A stretch of 64,000 nucleotides of DNA, from the NCBI RefSeq assembly GCF_016863495.1, contig NZ_BOOZ01000023.1, forward strand, positions 62,001 through 126,000. The letters are read 5' to 3'. The notes under the pieces are model-generated. The model searched no databases, had not been told where the DNA came from, and was given only the letters and a program-made list of their open reading frames with translations. Source of the stretch: Micromonospora andamanensis (GTDB taxonomy: Bacteria > Actinomycetota > Actinomycetes > Mycobacteriales > Micromonosporaceae). Shown in pieces: positions 6,764 to 15,529 of this stretch (the first letter of the stretch is position 1; the number at the start of each line of letters is the position of its first letter). The position numbers and the translations under genes are program-made.

Positions 6764-7489
6764 ATGACCACACTCGCCACCACGACCCGCGTCACCGACG
6801 CCGCCGCACCGCTCGACGGGCGCCAGCCGATCGCCCCGCTGCTGGAACGGGTACGCGCCGGCCGGCAGTTCAGTCCGAACGTCCTGTCGACGGTCGACGT
6901 GCTCCAGGTGCTCTACGACCGGGTGCTACGGATCACCCCCGCGACCGTCGACGACCCGGACCGCGACAGGTTTCTGCTCTCCAAGGGGCACGCGGTGGCC
7001 GGCTACTACGCGCTGCTCGCCGCGAAGGGCTTCATCCCGCCCGACTGGCTGGACGACCAGGGCGGGCCGGCGAATCGGCTCGGTGATCATCCGGACCGCA
7101 CCCTGATCCCCGGCGTGGAGATCGGCTCGGGCTCGCTCGGGCACGGCCTGGGTCTGGGTGTCGGCACCGCGCTCGGGTTGCGCGCCCAGGGTCTGCTCGA
7201 CCCCCGGGTGTACGTGCTGCTCGGCGACGCCGAACTGGACGAGGGCTCGAACCACGAGGCGATCGCGTACGCCGGAGCGGTAGGTCTGGCCAACCTGACC
7301 GCGATCGTGGTGGACAACTTCTCCGCCACCCACGGCTGGCCGGGTGGCCTGGCCACCCGGTTCACCGCCAACGGGTGGACCGCCGCGACAGTCGACGGGC
7401 GGGACCACGACGCCCTGCACACGGCGCTCACCGGGCACCACGGGCACCGGCCGCACCTGGTGGTCGCGGTCATCGAGGAGGGGAAGTGA
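6764..7489 (+). CDS. Transketolase, N-terminal (thiamine-diphosphate-binding) subunit
   Basis: 241 residues. It contains only the TPP-binding half: LLSKGHAVAGYYALLAAKG (SKGHA is typical of transketolase N-subunits), GSGSLGHGLGLGVGTALG, then the GDAELDEGSNHEA motif that binds metal and diphosphate (GDxExxEG-x-xxEA) and NLTAIVVDNF. With the next gene it would form a two-subunit transketolase transferring two-carbon units in the pentose phosphate pathway. Such split enzymes occur in archaea and in some actinomycete secondary pathways. ATG 6764 is used; a TTG at 6749 lies inside the palindrome and is unlikely. The adjacent SoxR site suggests redox control, possibly to supply NADPH through the pentose phosphate pathway. 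Confidence 0.9.
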   Translation: MTTLATTTRVTDAAAPLDGRQPIAPLLERVRAGRQFSPNVLSTVDVLQVLYDRVLRITPATVDDPDRDRFLLSKGHAVAGYYALLAAKGFIPPDWLDDQGGPANRLGDHPDRTLIPGVEIGSGSLGHGLGLGVGTALGLRAQGLLDPRVYVLLGDAELDEGSNHEAIAYAGAVGLANLTAIVVDNFSATHGWPGGLATRFTANGWTAATVDGRDHDALHTALTGHHGHRPHLVVAVIEEGK

Positions 7490-7491
7490 CG

Positions 7492-8382
7492 ATGCGGGAC
7501 AGGTTCGTGGAGACCACCACCGCGCTGCTGGCCGAGGACCCGCGTACCGCGCTGGTACTCGCCGACATTTCCGCCGCCGCGTTCGCCCCGGCCGCCCGAC
7601 GGCACCCGGACCGGGTGCTCAACGTCGGCATCCGGGAGCAGTTGATGCTGGGCGTGGCCGGCGGGCTGGCGTTGACCGGGCTGCGGCCGATCGTGCACAG
7701 CTACGCGCCGTTCCTGGTCGAGCGGGCGTACGAGCAGATCAAGCTGGACCTCGACCACCAGGACGCGAGTGCGGTCCTGGTGAGCGTGGGTGCTTCCTAC
7801 GACCGGGCGGCGGCGGGCCGCACCCACCTCAGCCCGGCCGACGTCTCGCTCATCGACACGCTGCACGGGTGGACGGTGCACGTACCGGGTCACCCCGACG
7901 AGGTACCGGCGTTGCTGCGTGCGGCGGTCGCCGCCGAGGAGTCCGCGTACCTGCGGCTGTCGACGCTGAGCAACGCGAGACCGCACGGCGGCGACGGCGC
8001 GCTCGTGGTGGTGCGGGACGCGGGGCCGGGCGCGGCGCTGCTGGTCGCGGTCGGACCCACGTTGGACGCGGCCCTCGCCGCCACCTCGGACCTGCCGGTC
8101 ACCGTCGCGTACACCCATCGGCCCCGCCCGTTCGACACCGCCGGCCTGCGAGCGCTCGTCGACAGTGAGGTGATCCTGGTCGAGCCCTGTCTGGTCGGCA
8201 CCTCGGCCCGGGTGGTCTCGGCGGCGCTGTCCGACCGGCCGCACCGGCTGTTGGCGCTCGGAGTGGCGCGGGAGGAGTTGCGGCGCTACGGCTCGGCCGA
8301 GGACCACACCCGTTGGCACGGCTTGGACGCGAGCGGTCTGCGCCGCTCGATCACCGGCTTCCTGTCACCGGCGCTTGTCTGA
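7492..8382 (+). CDS. Transketolase, C-terminal (pyrimidine-binding) subunit
   Basis: 296 residues starting two bases after the preceding stop codon, so cotranscribed. It carries the pyrimidine-binding domain (LVLADISAAAF, VLNVGIREQLMLGVAGGLALTGLRPIVHSYAPFLVERAYEQIKLD; the GIREQ glutamate activates TPP) and the C-terminal transketolase domain (VAVGPTLDAALAA, VTVAYTHRPRPFD). Upstream frame extension is rejected because the ATG follows GAGGAGGGGAAG at good distance. Together with the N-subunit the pair covers a whole transketolase or DXS-like layout; the lack of a DXS-specific region favours transketolase or a related sugar-processing TPP enzyme. The substrate is unknown. Confidence 0.9.
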   Translation: MRDRFVETTTALLAEDPRTALVLADISAAAFAPAARRHPDRVLNVGIREQLMLGVAGGLALTGLRPIVHSYAPFLVERAYEQIKLDLDHQDASAVLVSVGASYDRAAAGRTHLSPADVSLIDTLHGWTVHVPGHPDEVPALLRAAVAAEESAYLRLSTLSNARPHGGDGALVVVRDAGPGAALLVAVGPTLDAALAATSDLPVTVAYTHRPRPFDTAGLRALVDSEVILVEPCLVGTSARVVSAALSDRPHRLLALGVAREELRRYGSAEDHTRWHGLDASGLRRSITGFLSPALV

Positions 8383-8399
8383 GCGCTGCCCCCGGTTCA

Positions 8400-8443
8400 C
8401 GGCATGTCGCGGTCTCAGGCCGGTCGTACGCCCCGACATGCCG
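8400..8443. repeat. Intergenic palindrome, family B
   Basis: CGGCATGTCG (8400-8409) and CGACATGCCG (8434-8443) are exact reverse complements, in the gap between the ends of the convergent transketolase and GT2 genes. The same GCGGCATGT core forms the palindrome at 41403-41456. Confidence 0.7.
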
Positions 8444-8506
8444 CAACCTGCACGGGCGTTCGCGCACCACGCGCGCGGCCGTTCGCGCAGAGCGGACGCC
8501 GGGTGG

Positions 8507-9211
8507 TCAGCGGGGGGCGGCGTCGCGGTTGCGGCGGGTGCGTTCGCGGCCGAGGATCCACAGCGCCTCGACGCCGTCCCGCCAGGTGATCTTCTTGCCT
8601 TCCTCGCGGCCCCGGGCCCGGTAGCTGATCGGCACCTCGTACGGCCGGATGCGGCGACGCAGCAGCTTGCCTGTCACCTCGGCCTCCATGCCGAAGCCGC
8701 GGGACCGGACGTCCAGCGAGCGGTAGAGCGCGACAGGCATCAGCTTGAAGCAGGTCTCCAGGTCTCCGATGTAGGAGTTGAACAGCACGTTCGCCGCCAT
8801 GGTGACGCCCTTGTTGCCCATCACGTACCAGAAGCTGTAGGCACTGTGGCTGCCGAAGGTGCGGTTGCCGTAGACCACTGTCGCCCGGCCGTCCAGCACC
8901 GGGGCCAGCAGCTTGGGGATGTCCTGTGGGTCGTACTCCAGGTCGGCGTCGAGGATGACCATGTACTCGCCGTCGGCGTTTGCCACCGCCGTGCGGATCG
9001 CCGCGCCCTTGCCCGCGTTGCGCTGGTGCGTGATGACCCGCAGGCGGGCGTCGTCGGCGCGGCCGAGGATCTCCCCGGTGCCGTCGCGGCTGCCGTCGTC
9101 GACCACCACGAGTTCGATCTCGCACGGGTACTCGACCGCCAGCGCCTGCTTGAGGGCATCCGCGATGCGTTCTTCCTCGTTGTAGACCGGCATGAGGATC
9201 GACAGCTTCAC
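8507..9211 (-). CDS. Family 2 glycosyltransferase, polyprenyl-phosphate sugar synthase-like
   Basis: 234 residues from GTG 9211. The GT-A fold is clear: KLSILMPVYNEEERI, ELVVVDDGSRDGT, RNAGKGAAIRTAVANA, and the DXD equivalent ILDADLEYDPQDI. This branch resembles dolichol/decaprenyl-phosphate mannose or glucose synthases, which load a sugar from a nucleotide donor onto a polyprenyl phosphate on the inner membrane face. No membrane anchor is present. GTG 9211 is chosen because GGAG lies six bases upstream and families begin at 'KLSILMPVYNEE'. An ATG at 9247 touches a TAGGCT -10-like sequence, making it an unlikely start. Divergent from the GT-C membrane protein, which may use its lipid-linked product. 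Confidence 0.88.
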   Translation of the reverse strand: MKLSILMPVYNEEERIADALKQALAVEYPCEIELVVVDDGSRDGTGEILGRADDARLRVITHQRNAGKGAAIRTAVANADGEYMVILDADLEYDPQDIPKLLAPVLDGRATVVYGNRTFGSHSAYSFWYVMGNKGVTMAANVLFNSYIGDLETCFKLMPVALYRSLDVRSRGFGMEAEVTGKLLRRRIRPYEVPISYRARGREEGKKITWRDGVEALWILGRERTRRNRDAAPR

Positions 9212-9336
9212 GGGAATCTCCACGAGGGCGGGCAATGTGTCGGCCATAGCCTAGCCCGGCAGGTCAGCCGGGTGGTGACGACCACCGACGGTGATGCATC
9301 GTCGGGCATCCAGGCTGATGGTGTTTACTTCCGGCC

Positions 9337-11607
9337 ATGTCGGCCGCCGGCTTCCCGTTCGTCCTGGTTCCCGTCGCCGCGCTCGCTCTGCTCAGCGTGG
9401 CGCTACGACCACGCGTGGTGGACACCGTGGCACCACGGCGACTCGCGCTGGTCCGGGCGACAGTGGCCGTCGGCGCCTTCGCGGTGGCGACGGTAGAGGT
9501 GCTGGGCGCGCTGCGGCTGCTCACCGCGCCCGCCTTCGGCCTGGCCTGGCTGCTCTTCCTCGCCGTGGCGGCGCTGGCGGCGGCGTGGCGGCGGCGGGTC
9601 GACGCCCGGATCCGCGAGCCGGACGCGACCGGGCGCCTGGCCACCGTGGCGGTCGGTGGTCCCACGTCACAGTCGCTGCCCGGCACCGTCCGCGCCGACG
9701 CGCCGGAACCGACGACTGGTGTCCTCGGTGAAGCGTCGGGGGGAGCGGCCACCGCGACGGTCGCCGTGGGGCCGGATCGTCCGGCGGCACCTTCCGCTTC
9801 GGACACCCCCGCGACCGGCGGCTGGCGCAGCGTCGCAGGCGATTTCTGGCGTACGGCGAGTCGGGGCGAGCGGCTGCTCGCCGGTACGGTCGCCGGGCTG
9901 CTCCTGGTCGAGCTGCTGATCGCCCTGCTGGCCGCGCCGAACAACTTCGACTCGCAGACGTACCACCTGCCCAAGGTGGAGCGCTGGGTGGCGCAGGGCG
10001 ACCTGACGTTCTGGGCGACCGCGATCCACCGGCAGGTCACGATTCCGCCGGGTGCCGAGTACCTGCTGCTGCACCTGCGGCTGTTCACCGGCGGCGACGC
10101 CTTGCACCACCTGGTCCAGTGGGCCGCCGGGGTGGTGTGCCTGCTCGCGGTCGCCCGGGTGACCGCGCAACTCGGCGGTGGCCGGCGGGCCCAGTTGCTC
10201 ACCGTGTTCATACTGGCCACCACCCCGATGGTCACCCTCCAGGCGACGAGCACCCAGACCGACCTGGTCTGCGCCGCCTGGGTGCTCTGTGCTGGCACCC
10301 TCGCGCTGGACGGGCTGCGTCGACGGGCGCACCTGGGTGACCTGCTCGCCCTCGGTGCGGCCACCGGGTTGACCGCCGTCACCAAGACCAGTGGGCTGCT
10401 CGCGGTCGGTCCGCTGCTGGTGCTCTGGGGGCTGGGCCAGCTTCGCCTGGCGTACCTCGGGCGGGCGGCCACGAGCCGCCGGGCCCCGGTCGCCGGGATC
10501 GCTCGTACGGTCGGCGCGTCGGTCCTGATCCTGCTGGTCGCCGCCGCGGTGGTCGGCCCCTTCCTGGGCCGGGTGTACGCCGAGTTCGGCCATCCGCTCG
10601 GACCGGAGCGGCTGCGCGAGTCGGTGCCGATGGAACGGCACGACCCACAGTCGGTGCTGGTGAACGCGCTCCGGATCGGGCACACCGCGCTTGACACGCC
10701 GCTGGCACCGCTGCGTGAGGTGTCCGCCGAGGCGATCATCGGGCTGTCCGGGCTGATCGGAGTCGACCCGCAGGACCGCGCGATCACGTTCGGGCGGGAG
10801 ATCTTCCCGGTCGCGTCCTGGTATCCCGACGAGGACCGGGTGGCCTTCCCGCTGGCCGGTGTGCTGGCGCTCATCGGTGCGGTGGCGGCGCTGCGTCGCC
10901 CGGCCCGGGTCAGTCCGGGCGCGGCGGGAGCGCTGCGCGCGTACGCCCTGGTGGTGGTCGTCGCCGTGGTGCTGCACACCGCGATGATCAAGTGGCAGCC
11001 GTGGGGGAACCGTCTGATCCTCTACGCCCTGGCGGCTTCGGTGCCGCTTGCCGGGCTCTGGCTCGACGCCTTCTTCCGCCGCTCGGGTCGGGTCGCGTCC
11101 GGCGTCGGCGCGGGACACGGTGGTCCGGCGGGCAGCGGTGGCCGACGACCCGTCGCCGCCGGGCTCGCGGTGACGGTGCTGGCCACCTGTGCGCTGGCCG
11201 GGGTGCTGTCGGTGTCGTACGGCTTCCCGCGCCGGCTGGTCGGCGCGGGTTCGGTATTCACCACCTCCGACTGGGAGAGCCGCTTCATCAGGCGTCCGCA
11301 GTGGGCGGAGGAGTACCGCTGGGCGGCCGACGCGGTCCGGGCCGCCGACGCGCGCCGGATCGGGCTGTCCCAGCGCAACGACGACTGGGAGTACCCCTGG
11401 TGGTTGCTGCTCCGCGACGCGGACGGTAGGCCACCTGACCTGCTGGCACTCCAGTCGGTGCTTGACGATCGGCCACCGGCCGACCCGGCCTCGGTCGACG
11501 CGATCCTCTGTGTCGGTAGCCGGAAACTCTGCGCCGACCTGCTGCCGGCCGGCTGGCGGCTGGAGTTCCGTAGCTACGTCGGGTACGCCCTGCCCGGGCA
11601 GCAGTGA
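9337..11607 (+). CDS. Large GT-C-type membrane glycosyltransferase
   Basis: 756 residues with around ten to twelve membrane segments. The N-terminal two or three segments are followed by a Thr/Pro/Ala-rich loop (about 95-165) and then the first catalytic-type loop, APNNFDSQTYHLPKVERW. An acidic residue in this place is the hallmark of GT-C and ArnT/PMT-like enzymes. A second loop has HRQVTIPPGAEYLLLHL. The C-terminal 190 residues are soluble and probably extracytoplasmic. It most likely moves a sugar from a polyprenyl phosphate to a surface acceptor. The divergent GT2 gene could make its donor. TTTACTT just upstream of the ATG hints at a leaderless mRNA, weakly. Confidence 0.72.
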   Translation: MSAAGFPFVLVPVAALALLSVALRPRVVDTVAPRRLALVRATVAVGAFAVATVEVLGALRLLTAPAFGLAWLLFLAVAALAAAWRRRVDARIREPDATGRLATVAVGGPTSQSLPGTVRADAPEPTTGVLGEASGGAATATVAVGPDRPAAPSASDTPATGGWRSVAGDFWRTASRGERLLAGTVAGLLLVELLIALLAAPNNFDSQTYHLPKVERWVAQGDLTFWATAIHRQVTIPPGAEYLLLHLRLFTGGDALHHLVQWAAGVVCLLAVARVTAQLGGGRRAQLLTVFILATTPMVTLQATSTQTDLVCAAWVLCAGTLALDGLRRRAHLGDLLALGAATGLTAVTKTSGLLAVGPLLVLWGLGQLRLAYLGRAATSRRAPVAGIARTVGASVLILLVAAAVVGPFLGRVYAEFGHPLGPERLRESVPMERHDPQSVLVNALRIGHTALDTPLAPLREVSAEAIIGLSGLIGVDPQDRAITFGREIFPVASWYPDEDRVAFPLAGVLALIGAVAALRRPARVSPGAAGALRAYALVVVVAVVLHTAMIKWQPWGNRLILYALAASVPLAGLWLDAFFRRSGRVASGVGAGHGGPAGSGGRRPVAAGLAVTVLATCALAGVLSVSYGFPRRLVGAGSVFTTSDWESRFIRRPQWAEEYRWAADAVRAADARRIGLSQRNDDWEYPWWLLLRDADGRPPDLLALQSVLDDRPPADPASVDAILCVGSRKLCADLLPAGWRLEFRSYVGYALPGQQ

Positions 11608-11717
11608 TCCTGGCGCGGCTGCCCGTCGTCTGGTCCAGCCGGAAAAGGGGCCATTGGCCCGGTTCAGCGCAGCACGCAAGTATTCCGAGACGTATTCACA
11701 TACCTGCATCACAGGCG

Positions 11718-11731
11718 TTACCGTCCGGTAA
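11718..11731. promoter_or_regulatory. Palindromes in the 5' region of the secreted esterase gene
   Basis: TTACCG-TC-CGGTAA (11718-11731) is a compact operator-like palindrome. It is followed by CTCGATCG (11732-11739) and CGATCGAG (11748-11755), a second inverted repeat ending just before the GGAAGGAG ribosome site. Regulator unknown. Confidence 0.4.
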
Positions 11732-11772
11732 CTCGATCGACGTCCCGCGATCGAGCCGGAAGGAGTGCGTCG

Positions 11773-13371
11773 ATGTCTGGTACCCAAACCAGGCGTGAAC
11801 GGACGCCCCGACGGCGCCTTGCCGAGGTCGCCGTCCTCGCCACCGCTCTCGTCCTGCCGATGCTGGCCACGGCCTCACCCGCCGCCGCGGCCGACCGTCC
11901 CGCCGTCCAGCCGCTCCCTGCCCACCTCGAAACCATCCGCGCCGCCGAGGCCACCGCGCTCTACGGCGCCCCCGGCATCCGCCCGCTGGACCAGCGCCGC
12001 AGCGCGCTGATCACCATGGGCGACAGCCAGATCTCCGGCGAGGGGGTGGGCAACTACGTGCCCGGCACCCACCAGCCGGGCAACTGGTGTGACCGCTCGT
12101 ACGACCAGGCGGTCTTCCGCACCGGTATCGCCGCCGACGAGCGCTACAACATCGCCTGCTCGGGCGCCACCCCGTGGAACCTGATCGCCGGCGGCCCCAC
12201 CCAGCACAACGAGTTGAACCAGGGTGACCACCTGGCGATCAAGGCACGCAACACGCACATCAAGCTGATCTGGGTGGTGGCCGGGGCCAACGGTGACGGC
12301 ACGATCCAGTTCGGCCCGGTCGCCACCGACTGCGCACTGCGCCGGGTGCTCTTCCAGGGCCCCTGCTGGCCCACCTACACCGATCAGTGGACGGTACGCA
12401 CCGACGGCAGCCGCCGGGCCGTCGAGGAGGCCCTCACCGACATCCGCCGCACGATGACAAGCGCCGGCTACCTCAACTCCGACTACGAGCTGGTGTTCAT
12501 GTCGTACTCCAGCCCGGCCAGCCCGGACGTCGAGGACAACCCGAACTTCCCGGGCTGGTACGCCGGCGGCTGCCTGCTGTACCTCGCCGACGCCGCGTTC
12601 GCCAGGAACAAGGCGGTGCCGCTGTTCGAGTCGGCGCTGCGGGCGGCGGCGGCCAACACCGGCACCCGCTACCTCGACGCCAGCCGCCTCTTCCACGGCC
12701 ACGAGGTGTGCACCGACAACACCTCGGTACGCGGGCTCTACATCGAGTTGGGTGTCTGGGACGAGAACGCGGCCCGGCAGTCGTTCCACCCGAACTACCG
12801 GGGGCACGGCATGTTCGCCCAGTGCATCACCCAGTTCTACGCCTCCGGCCAGCAGCGGGGCACCTGCGTCGACCCGGCCAGTACCGGCAACGGCCAGCTC
12901 TACTCCGGACTCATGGAGTTCCGGCAGCTCCGCAACGCCGCCACCGGCACCTGCGTGGACGGCAAGGGGTACGACTCGCGCAACGGCACGGTTCAGCAGT
13001 CGTACCGCTGCCACGGCGGGCGTAACCAGGGCTTCTGGTACGACCCGGCCCGGCAGTCGCTGCATTCCGAGCTATCCCACGACCGCTGTCTGGACGTCGC
13101 CGGTGGTTCGCTGAGTTCGGGCACCGCGGTCAACATCTACAACTGCCACGGCGGCACCAACCAGAAGTTCACCATCTCCGGCAACCAGCTCCGCGCCGCC
13201 GGCAACACGAACCTCTGCCTGGCCTTCGACAACCCGCTGCTCGGCACGCCCCGACTGCGGCTGGCCACCTGTTCCAGCAGTTCCCGGCAGCAGTGGTCGT
13301 TCGAGTCGCGGTCGTTCGCCCAGCCTGTCGGCTACGGACGGGATGACTTCATCGGCTCCCGGGTCTACTGA
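11773..13371 (+). CDS. Secreted SGNH/GDSL-type hydrolase with C-terminal ricin-type lectin domain
   Basis: 532 residues. A twin-basic N-terminus (TRRERTPRRRLAEVAV), hydrophobic core and ASPAAAA cleavage site give a signal peptide of about 40 residues. The SGNH domain begins ALITMGDSQISGEG (nucleophile Ser near 85), with VVAGANGDG as block III and SFHPNYRGHG as the His-containing block V. From about residue 375 to the end there is a ricin B/CBM13 beta-trefoil (repeated cysteines, C-x-D-x-x-G and Q-x-W-type ends). Likely an extracellular carbohydrate esterase acting on plant or microbial polysaccharide. Start ATG 11773 has GGAAGGAG at good spacing. A strong hairpin separates it from the convergent lipoprotein gene. 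Confidence 0.92.
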   Translation: MSGTQTRRERTPRRRLAEVAVLATALVLPMLATASPAAAADRPAVQPLPAHLETIRAAEATALYGAPGIRPLDQRRSALITMGDSQISGEGVGNYVPGTHQPGNWCDRSYDQAVFRTGIAADERYNIACSGATPWNLIAGGPTQHNELNQGDHLAIKARNTHIKLIWVVAGANGDGTIQFGPVATDCALRRVLFQGPCWPTYTDQWTVRTDGSRRAVEEALTDIRRTMTSAGYLNSDYELVFMSYSSPASPDVEDNPNFPGWYAGGCLLYLADAAFARNKAVPLFESALRAAAANTGTRYLDASRLFHGHEVCTDNTSVRGLYIELGVWDENAARQSFHPNYRGHGMFAQCITQFYASGQQRGTCVDPASTGNGQLYSGLMEFRQLRNAATGTCVDGKGYDSRNGTVQQSYRCHGGRNQGFWYDPARQSLHSELSHDRCLDVAGGSLSSGTAVNIYNCHGGTNQKFTISGNQLRAAGNTNLCLAFDNPLLGTPRLRLATCSSSSRQQWSFESRSFAQPVGYGRDDFIGSRVY

Positions 13372-13383
13372 CCCAGACGGCTG

Positions 13384-13443
13384 GGGCCCGCCGAGCCCGA
13401 CGCGAAGATCGATGGTGATCAGCGCGTCGGGCCCGGCGGGCCC
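13384..13443. terminator. Bidirectional terminator between convergent genes
   Basis: Arms 13384-13404 and 13423-13443 match at 20 of 21 positions as reverse complements (GGGCCCGCCG outer part). The structure fills the gap between the stop codons of the secreted esterase and the lipoprotein gene. Confidence 0.85.
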
Positions 13444-13447
13444 ACTG

Positions 13448-14038
13448 TCACTTCTGGTTGACCGGAACGACGATCAGGCGGGCCTGCGCCTGCTCGCCGT
13501 TCAGGGCACCGGCCACGCCCAGCTTGGTGCCGACCTTGATGTCCGTGGACTCGATCGACTTCCGCCGTTCGACCACCCGCAGGTCGTCGGCGAAGGTCCA
13601 GGTCCGGGTGAAGCCGTCGGTCGACCTGACCGTGATCTTGTCATCGGCGAGGGCTGTCACCTTGCCGCGCTGCACCGCGACGGTCTTCGTACCGCCATCC
13701 CTGGTCTTCACCACCACCTCGCCGTGCAGCGTGTTCCGGCGCAGCAGCACCCGGGCCGCCTTGCGCTTCCGCCACTCCTCGGCCCGCTCCTGGCGCTTGG
13801 TGCCCGCGCTCGGGGTCGCCTCCACAGGCGTGGCCACTGTCGCGTCGGGATCCAGCTCTGCCGGGTCGAGACCGAGCGCGGCAAGTGCCTGGCCCTCCGC
13901 ACCCATCGCGGCGACCACCTCCACGGCGCTCTCCTGCGTCGCGTTCCGCTCGGCCCGGCCCACTGCGCAGCCGGCGGCGGCAAACGCCACAGTCACCAGC
14001 AACGCGCCGGTGGCGATGAAGGATCCCCTGCGTGCCAT
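13448..14038 (-). CDS. Lipoprotein with DUF5666-like domain
   Basis: 196 residues. The signal sequence ends in the lipobox FAAAGC (Cys about 24), so the mature protein is tethered to the outer face of the membrane. A charged linker (KRQERAEEWRKRKAARV) precedes a beta-rich domain of about 95 residues with repeats like HGEVVVKTRDGGTKTVAVQRGKVTALADDKITVRSTDG, the pattern of DUF5666 (small OB-like barrel units). Function unknown. GAGGACGAGGC precedes the ATG. The gene follows the two-component system at 14159-16214 in the same direction, 120 bp downstream, and is a reasonable candidate for an output or accessory of that system. Confidence 0.8.
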   Translation of the reverse strand: MARRGSFIATGALLVTVAFAAAGCAVGRAERNATQESAVEVVAAMGAEGQALAALGLDPAELDPDATVATPVEATPSAGTKRQERAEEWRKRKAARVLLRRNTLHGEVVVKTRDGGTKTVAVQRGKVTALADDKITVRSTDGFTRTWTFADDLRVVERRKSIESTDIKVGTKLGVAGALNGEQAQARLIVVPVNQK

Positions 14039-14158
14039 GCCTCGTCCTCTCGTCGGTGCTGGACTGCCGGATCTCGTCGCACCGCGTCACGGCCGGTGTG
14101 GATCCGTGCCCCAAGCCTGGACCAGCCGGATGTGCCGACCGTCAGGCCGAGGTACGGG

Positions 14159-15529
14159 TCAGGTAAGGATTCCCGGCAGCCGGATGGTGAACGCGGCCCC
14201 GCCCTCCGGAGCGTGCCCGGCGGTTATCTCACCGCCGAGCCGGCGGACCAGACCGGCGGCGAGCGCGAGCCCGAGCCCACTGCCGACCTTGCGCAACCCC
14301 CGGTAGCGCTGGTGCAGCGCGCCGCGTTCGAAGGCCACGGTCAGGTCGTCGTCGGTCAGTCCCGGCCCACCGTCGCGGACCTCGACCACCCCGCCGGTGC
14401 TCGGGTCGACGCCGGCCGGCCGAACCGCCAGCACCACAGGTGACCCCGGCGGCACCACCCGCAACGCGTTCTCCAGGAGGCCGTCGAGCACCTGCCGGAT
14501 CCTGCCCGGGTCGGTGTACGCCGGCACCGGCTGCCCCGGCAGCTCGGTGGAGAACGTCACCCCTACCGACGAGCACCTGTCAGCCCAGGTCCGGCCGGCG
14601 TCGGCGGCCAGCGCGGCAAGGTCCACAGGCACCGGTTCGAGCGGGAAATCGACGGCCTCCAGACGGGCCAGGGCGAGCAGGTCGGCGACCAGCCGGTCCA
14701 GGTGCTGCGCCTCGGCGAGCATGGTCCGACCGGTCTCGGCCGCTGCCGACGGCTCGACCACCCCGTCGGCAAGCGCCTCGGCGTAGCCGCGGATCGCGGT
14801 AAGCGGGGTACGCAGTTCGTGCGAGACGGAGAGCAGGAACTCCCGCTGTCGTCCCTCGCTCGTGGCCAGTGCGGCAGCCAGCCCGTTCAGCGCGTACGCC
14901 AGGTCGGCCACCTCGGCCGGCGACTCGACAGGCACCCGGACGGTGCGGTCGCCGGCCCGCAGCCGGGCCGCGACGAGGGCCGCCCGGCGGATCGGTCGGG
15001 CCAGCCGCCGGGCGAGCAGCAGGCCCGCGACCGCGCCCGCGGCGAGCCCCGCGAGCAACGGCAGCCAGAGGCCGCGCAGCACCTGACGCCACACTCCGGC
15101 ACCGAGCGGGCGGGTCAGCACCACGCCGTCGCCGCCCGGCAGTGCCCGGCCCTCGACGAGCGCCCGTTTCCCGTCGACCAGTCGCCGGCCGGAGACGTTC
15201 CGGCCGTTGGACACCCGGTTCACCACCTGGGGAGGCAACCCGGCCCGGTCCACATCGCCGCCGGAGATCAGGTAGATGGTGGTGCCCTGGTTGCCGAGCT
15301 GGCGGATCAACCGCTCGCTGGCCAGCCCGCGGATCCGGCCGGGCCTTGCCCGCAGCAGCTCGGCGGCGAGCTGCGCCTGCGCGGCGAGCGCCTGCCGGTC
15401 CCGCCGCTCGGCGGCCCGGACCGCCACCGGCACCGCGACCACTGCGGTGACAAGCACCGACACCAGCGCCACCGCGCAGGTCACAAGCACCGCACGAGCG
15501 GTGAGCGTACGGCCCGGACGGTCAGCCAT
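14159..15529 (-). CDS. Sensor histidine kinase (two-component), EnvZ/BaeS-like
   Basis: 456 residues from ATG 15529, whose first bases overlap the stop codon of the response-regulator gene (ATGGCTGA), a sign of coupled translation. Order: membrane helix (about 10-35), extracytoplasmic sensor region, second helix (LPLLAGLAAGAVAGLLLA), HAMP (ARRLARPIRRAALVAARL), HisKA with the phospho-accepting His in SVSHELRTPLTAIRGYAEAL, and HATPase with N/G boxes (GLLENALRVV, VRDGGPGL, GSGLGLALAAGLVRRLGG). A full-length, intact kinase. The signal is unknown; the sensor loop of about 120 residues has no recognisable domain. Acts with the upstream regulator. Confidence 0.95.
   Translation of the reverse strand: MADRPGRTLTARAVLVTCAVALVSVLVTAVVAVPVAVRAAERRDRQALAAQAQLAAELLRARPGRIRGLASERLIRQLGNQGTTIYLISGGDVDRAGLPPQVVNRVSNGRNVSGRRLVDGKRALVEGRALPGGDGVVLTRPLGAGVWRQVLRGLWLPLLAGLAAGAVAGLLLARRLARPIRRAALVAARLRAGDRTVRVPVESPAEVADLAYALNGLAAALATSEGRQREFLLSVSHELRTPLTAIRGYAEALADGVVEPSAAAETGRTMLAEAQHLDRLVADLLALARLEAVDFPLEPVPVDLAALAADAGRTWADRCSSVGVTFSTELPGQPVPAYTDPGRIRQVLDGLLENALRVVPPGSPVVLAVRPAGVDPSTGGVVEVRDGGPGLTDDDLTVAFERGALHQRYRGLRKVGSGLGLALAAGLVRRLGGEITAGHAPEGGAAFTIRLPGILT

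Noticed and set aside
7305..7330. A reverse-strand DnaA-box-like sequence in the transketolase gene (GGTGGACAA)
   Set aside because: One mismatch, isolated, and inside a coding sequence.
9264..11787. Long minus-strand frames of 575 and 706 codons
   Set aside because: Antisense to the GT-C gene, with Ser/Arg/Pro-rich low-complexity products and no start signals.
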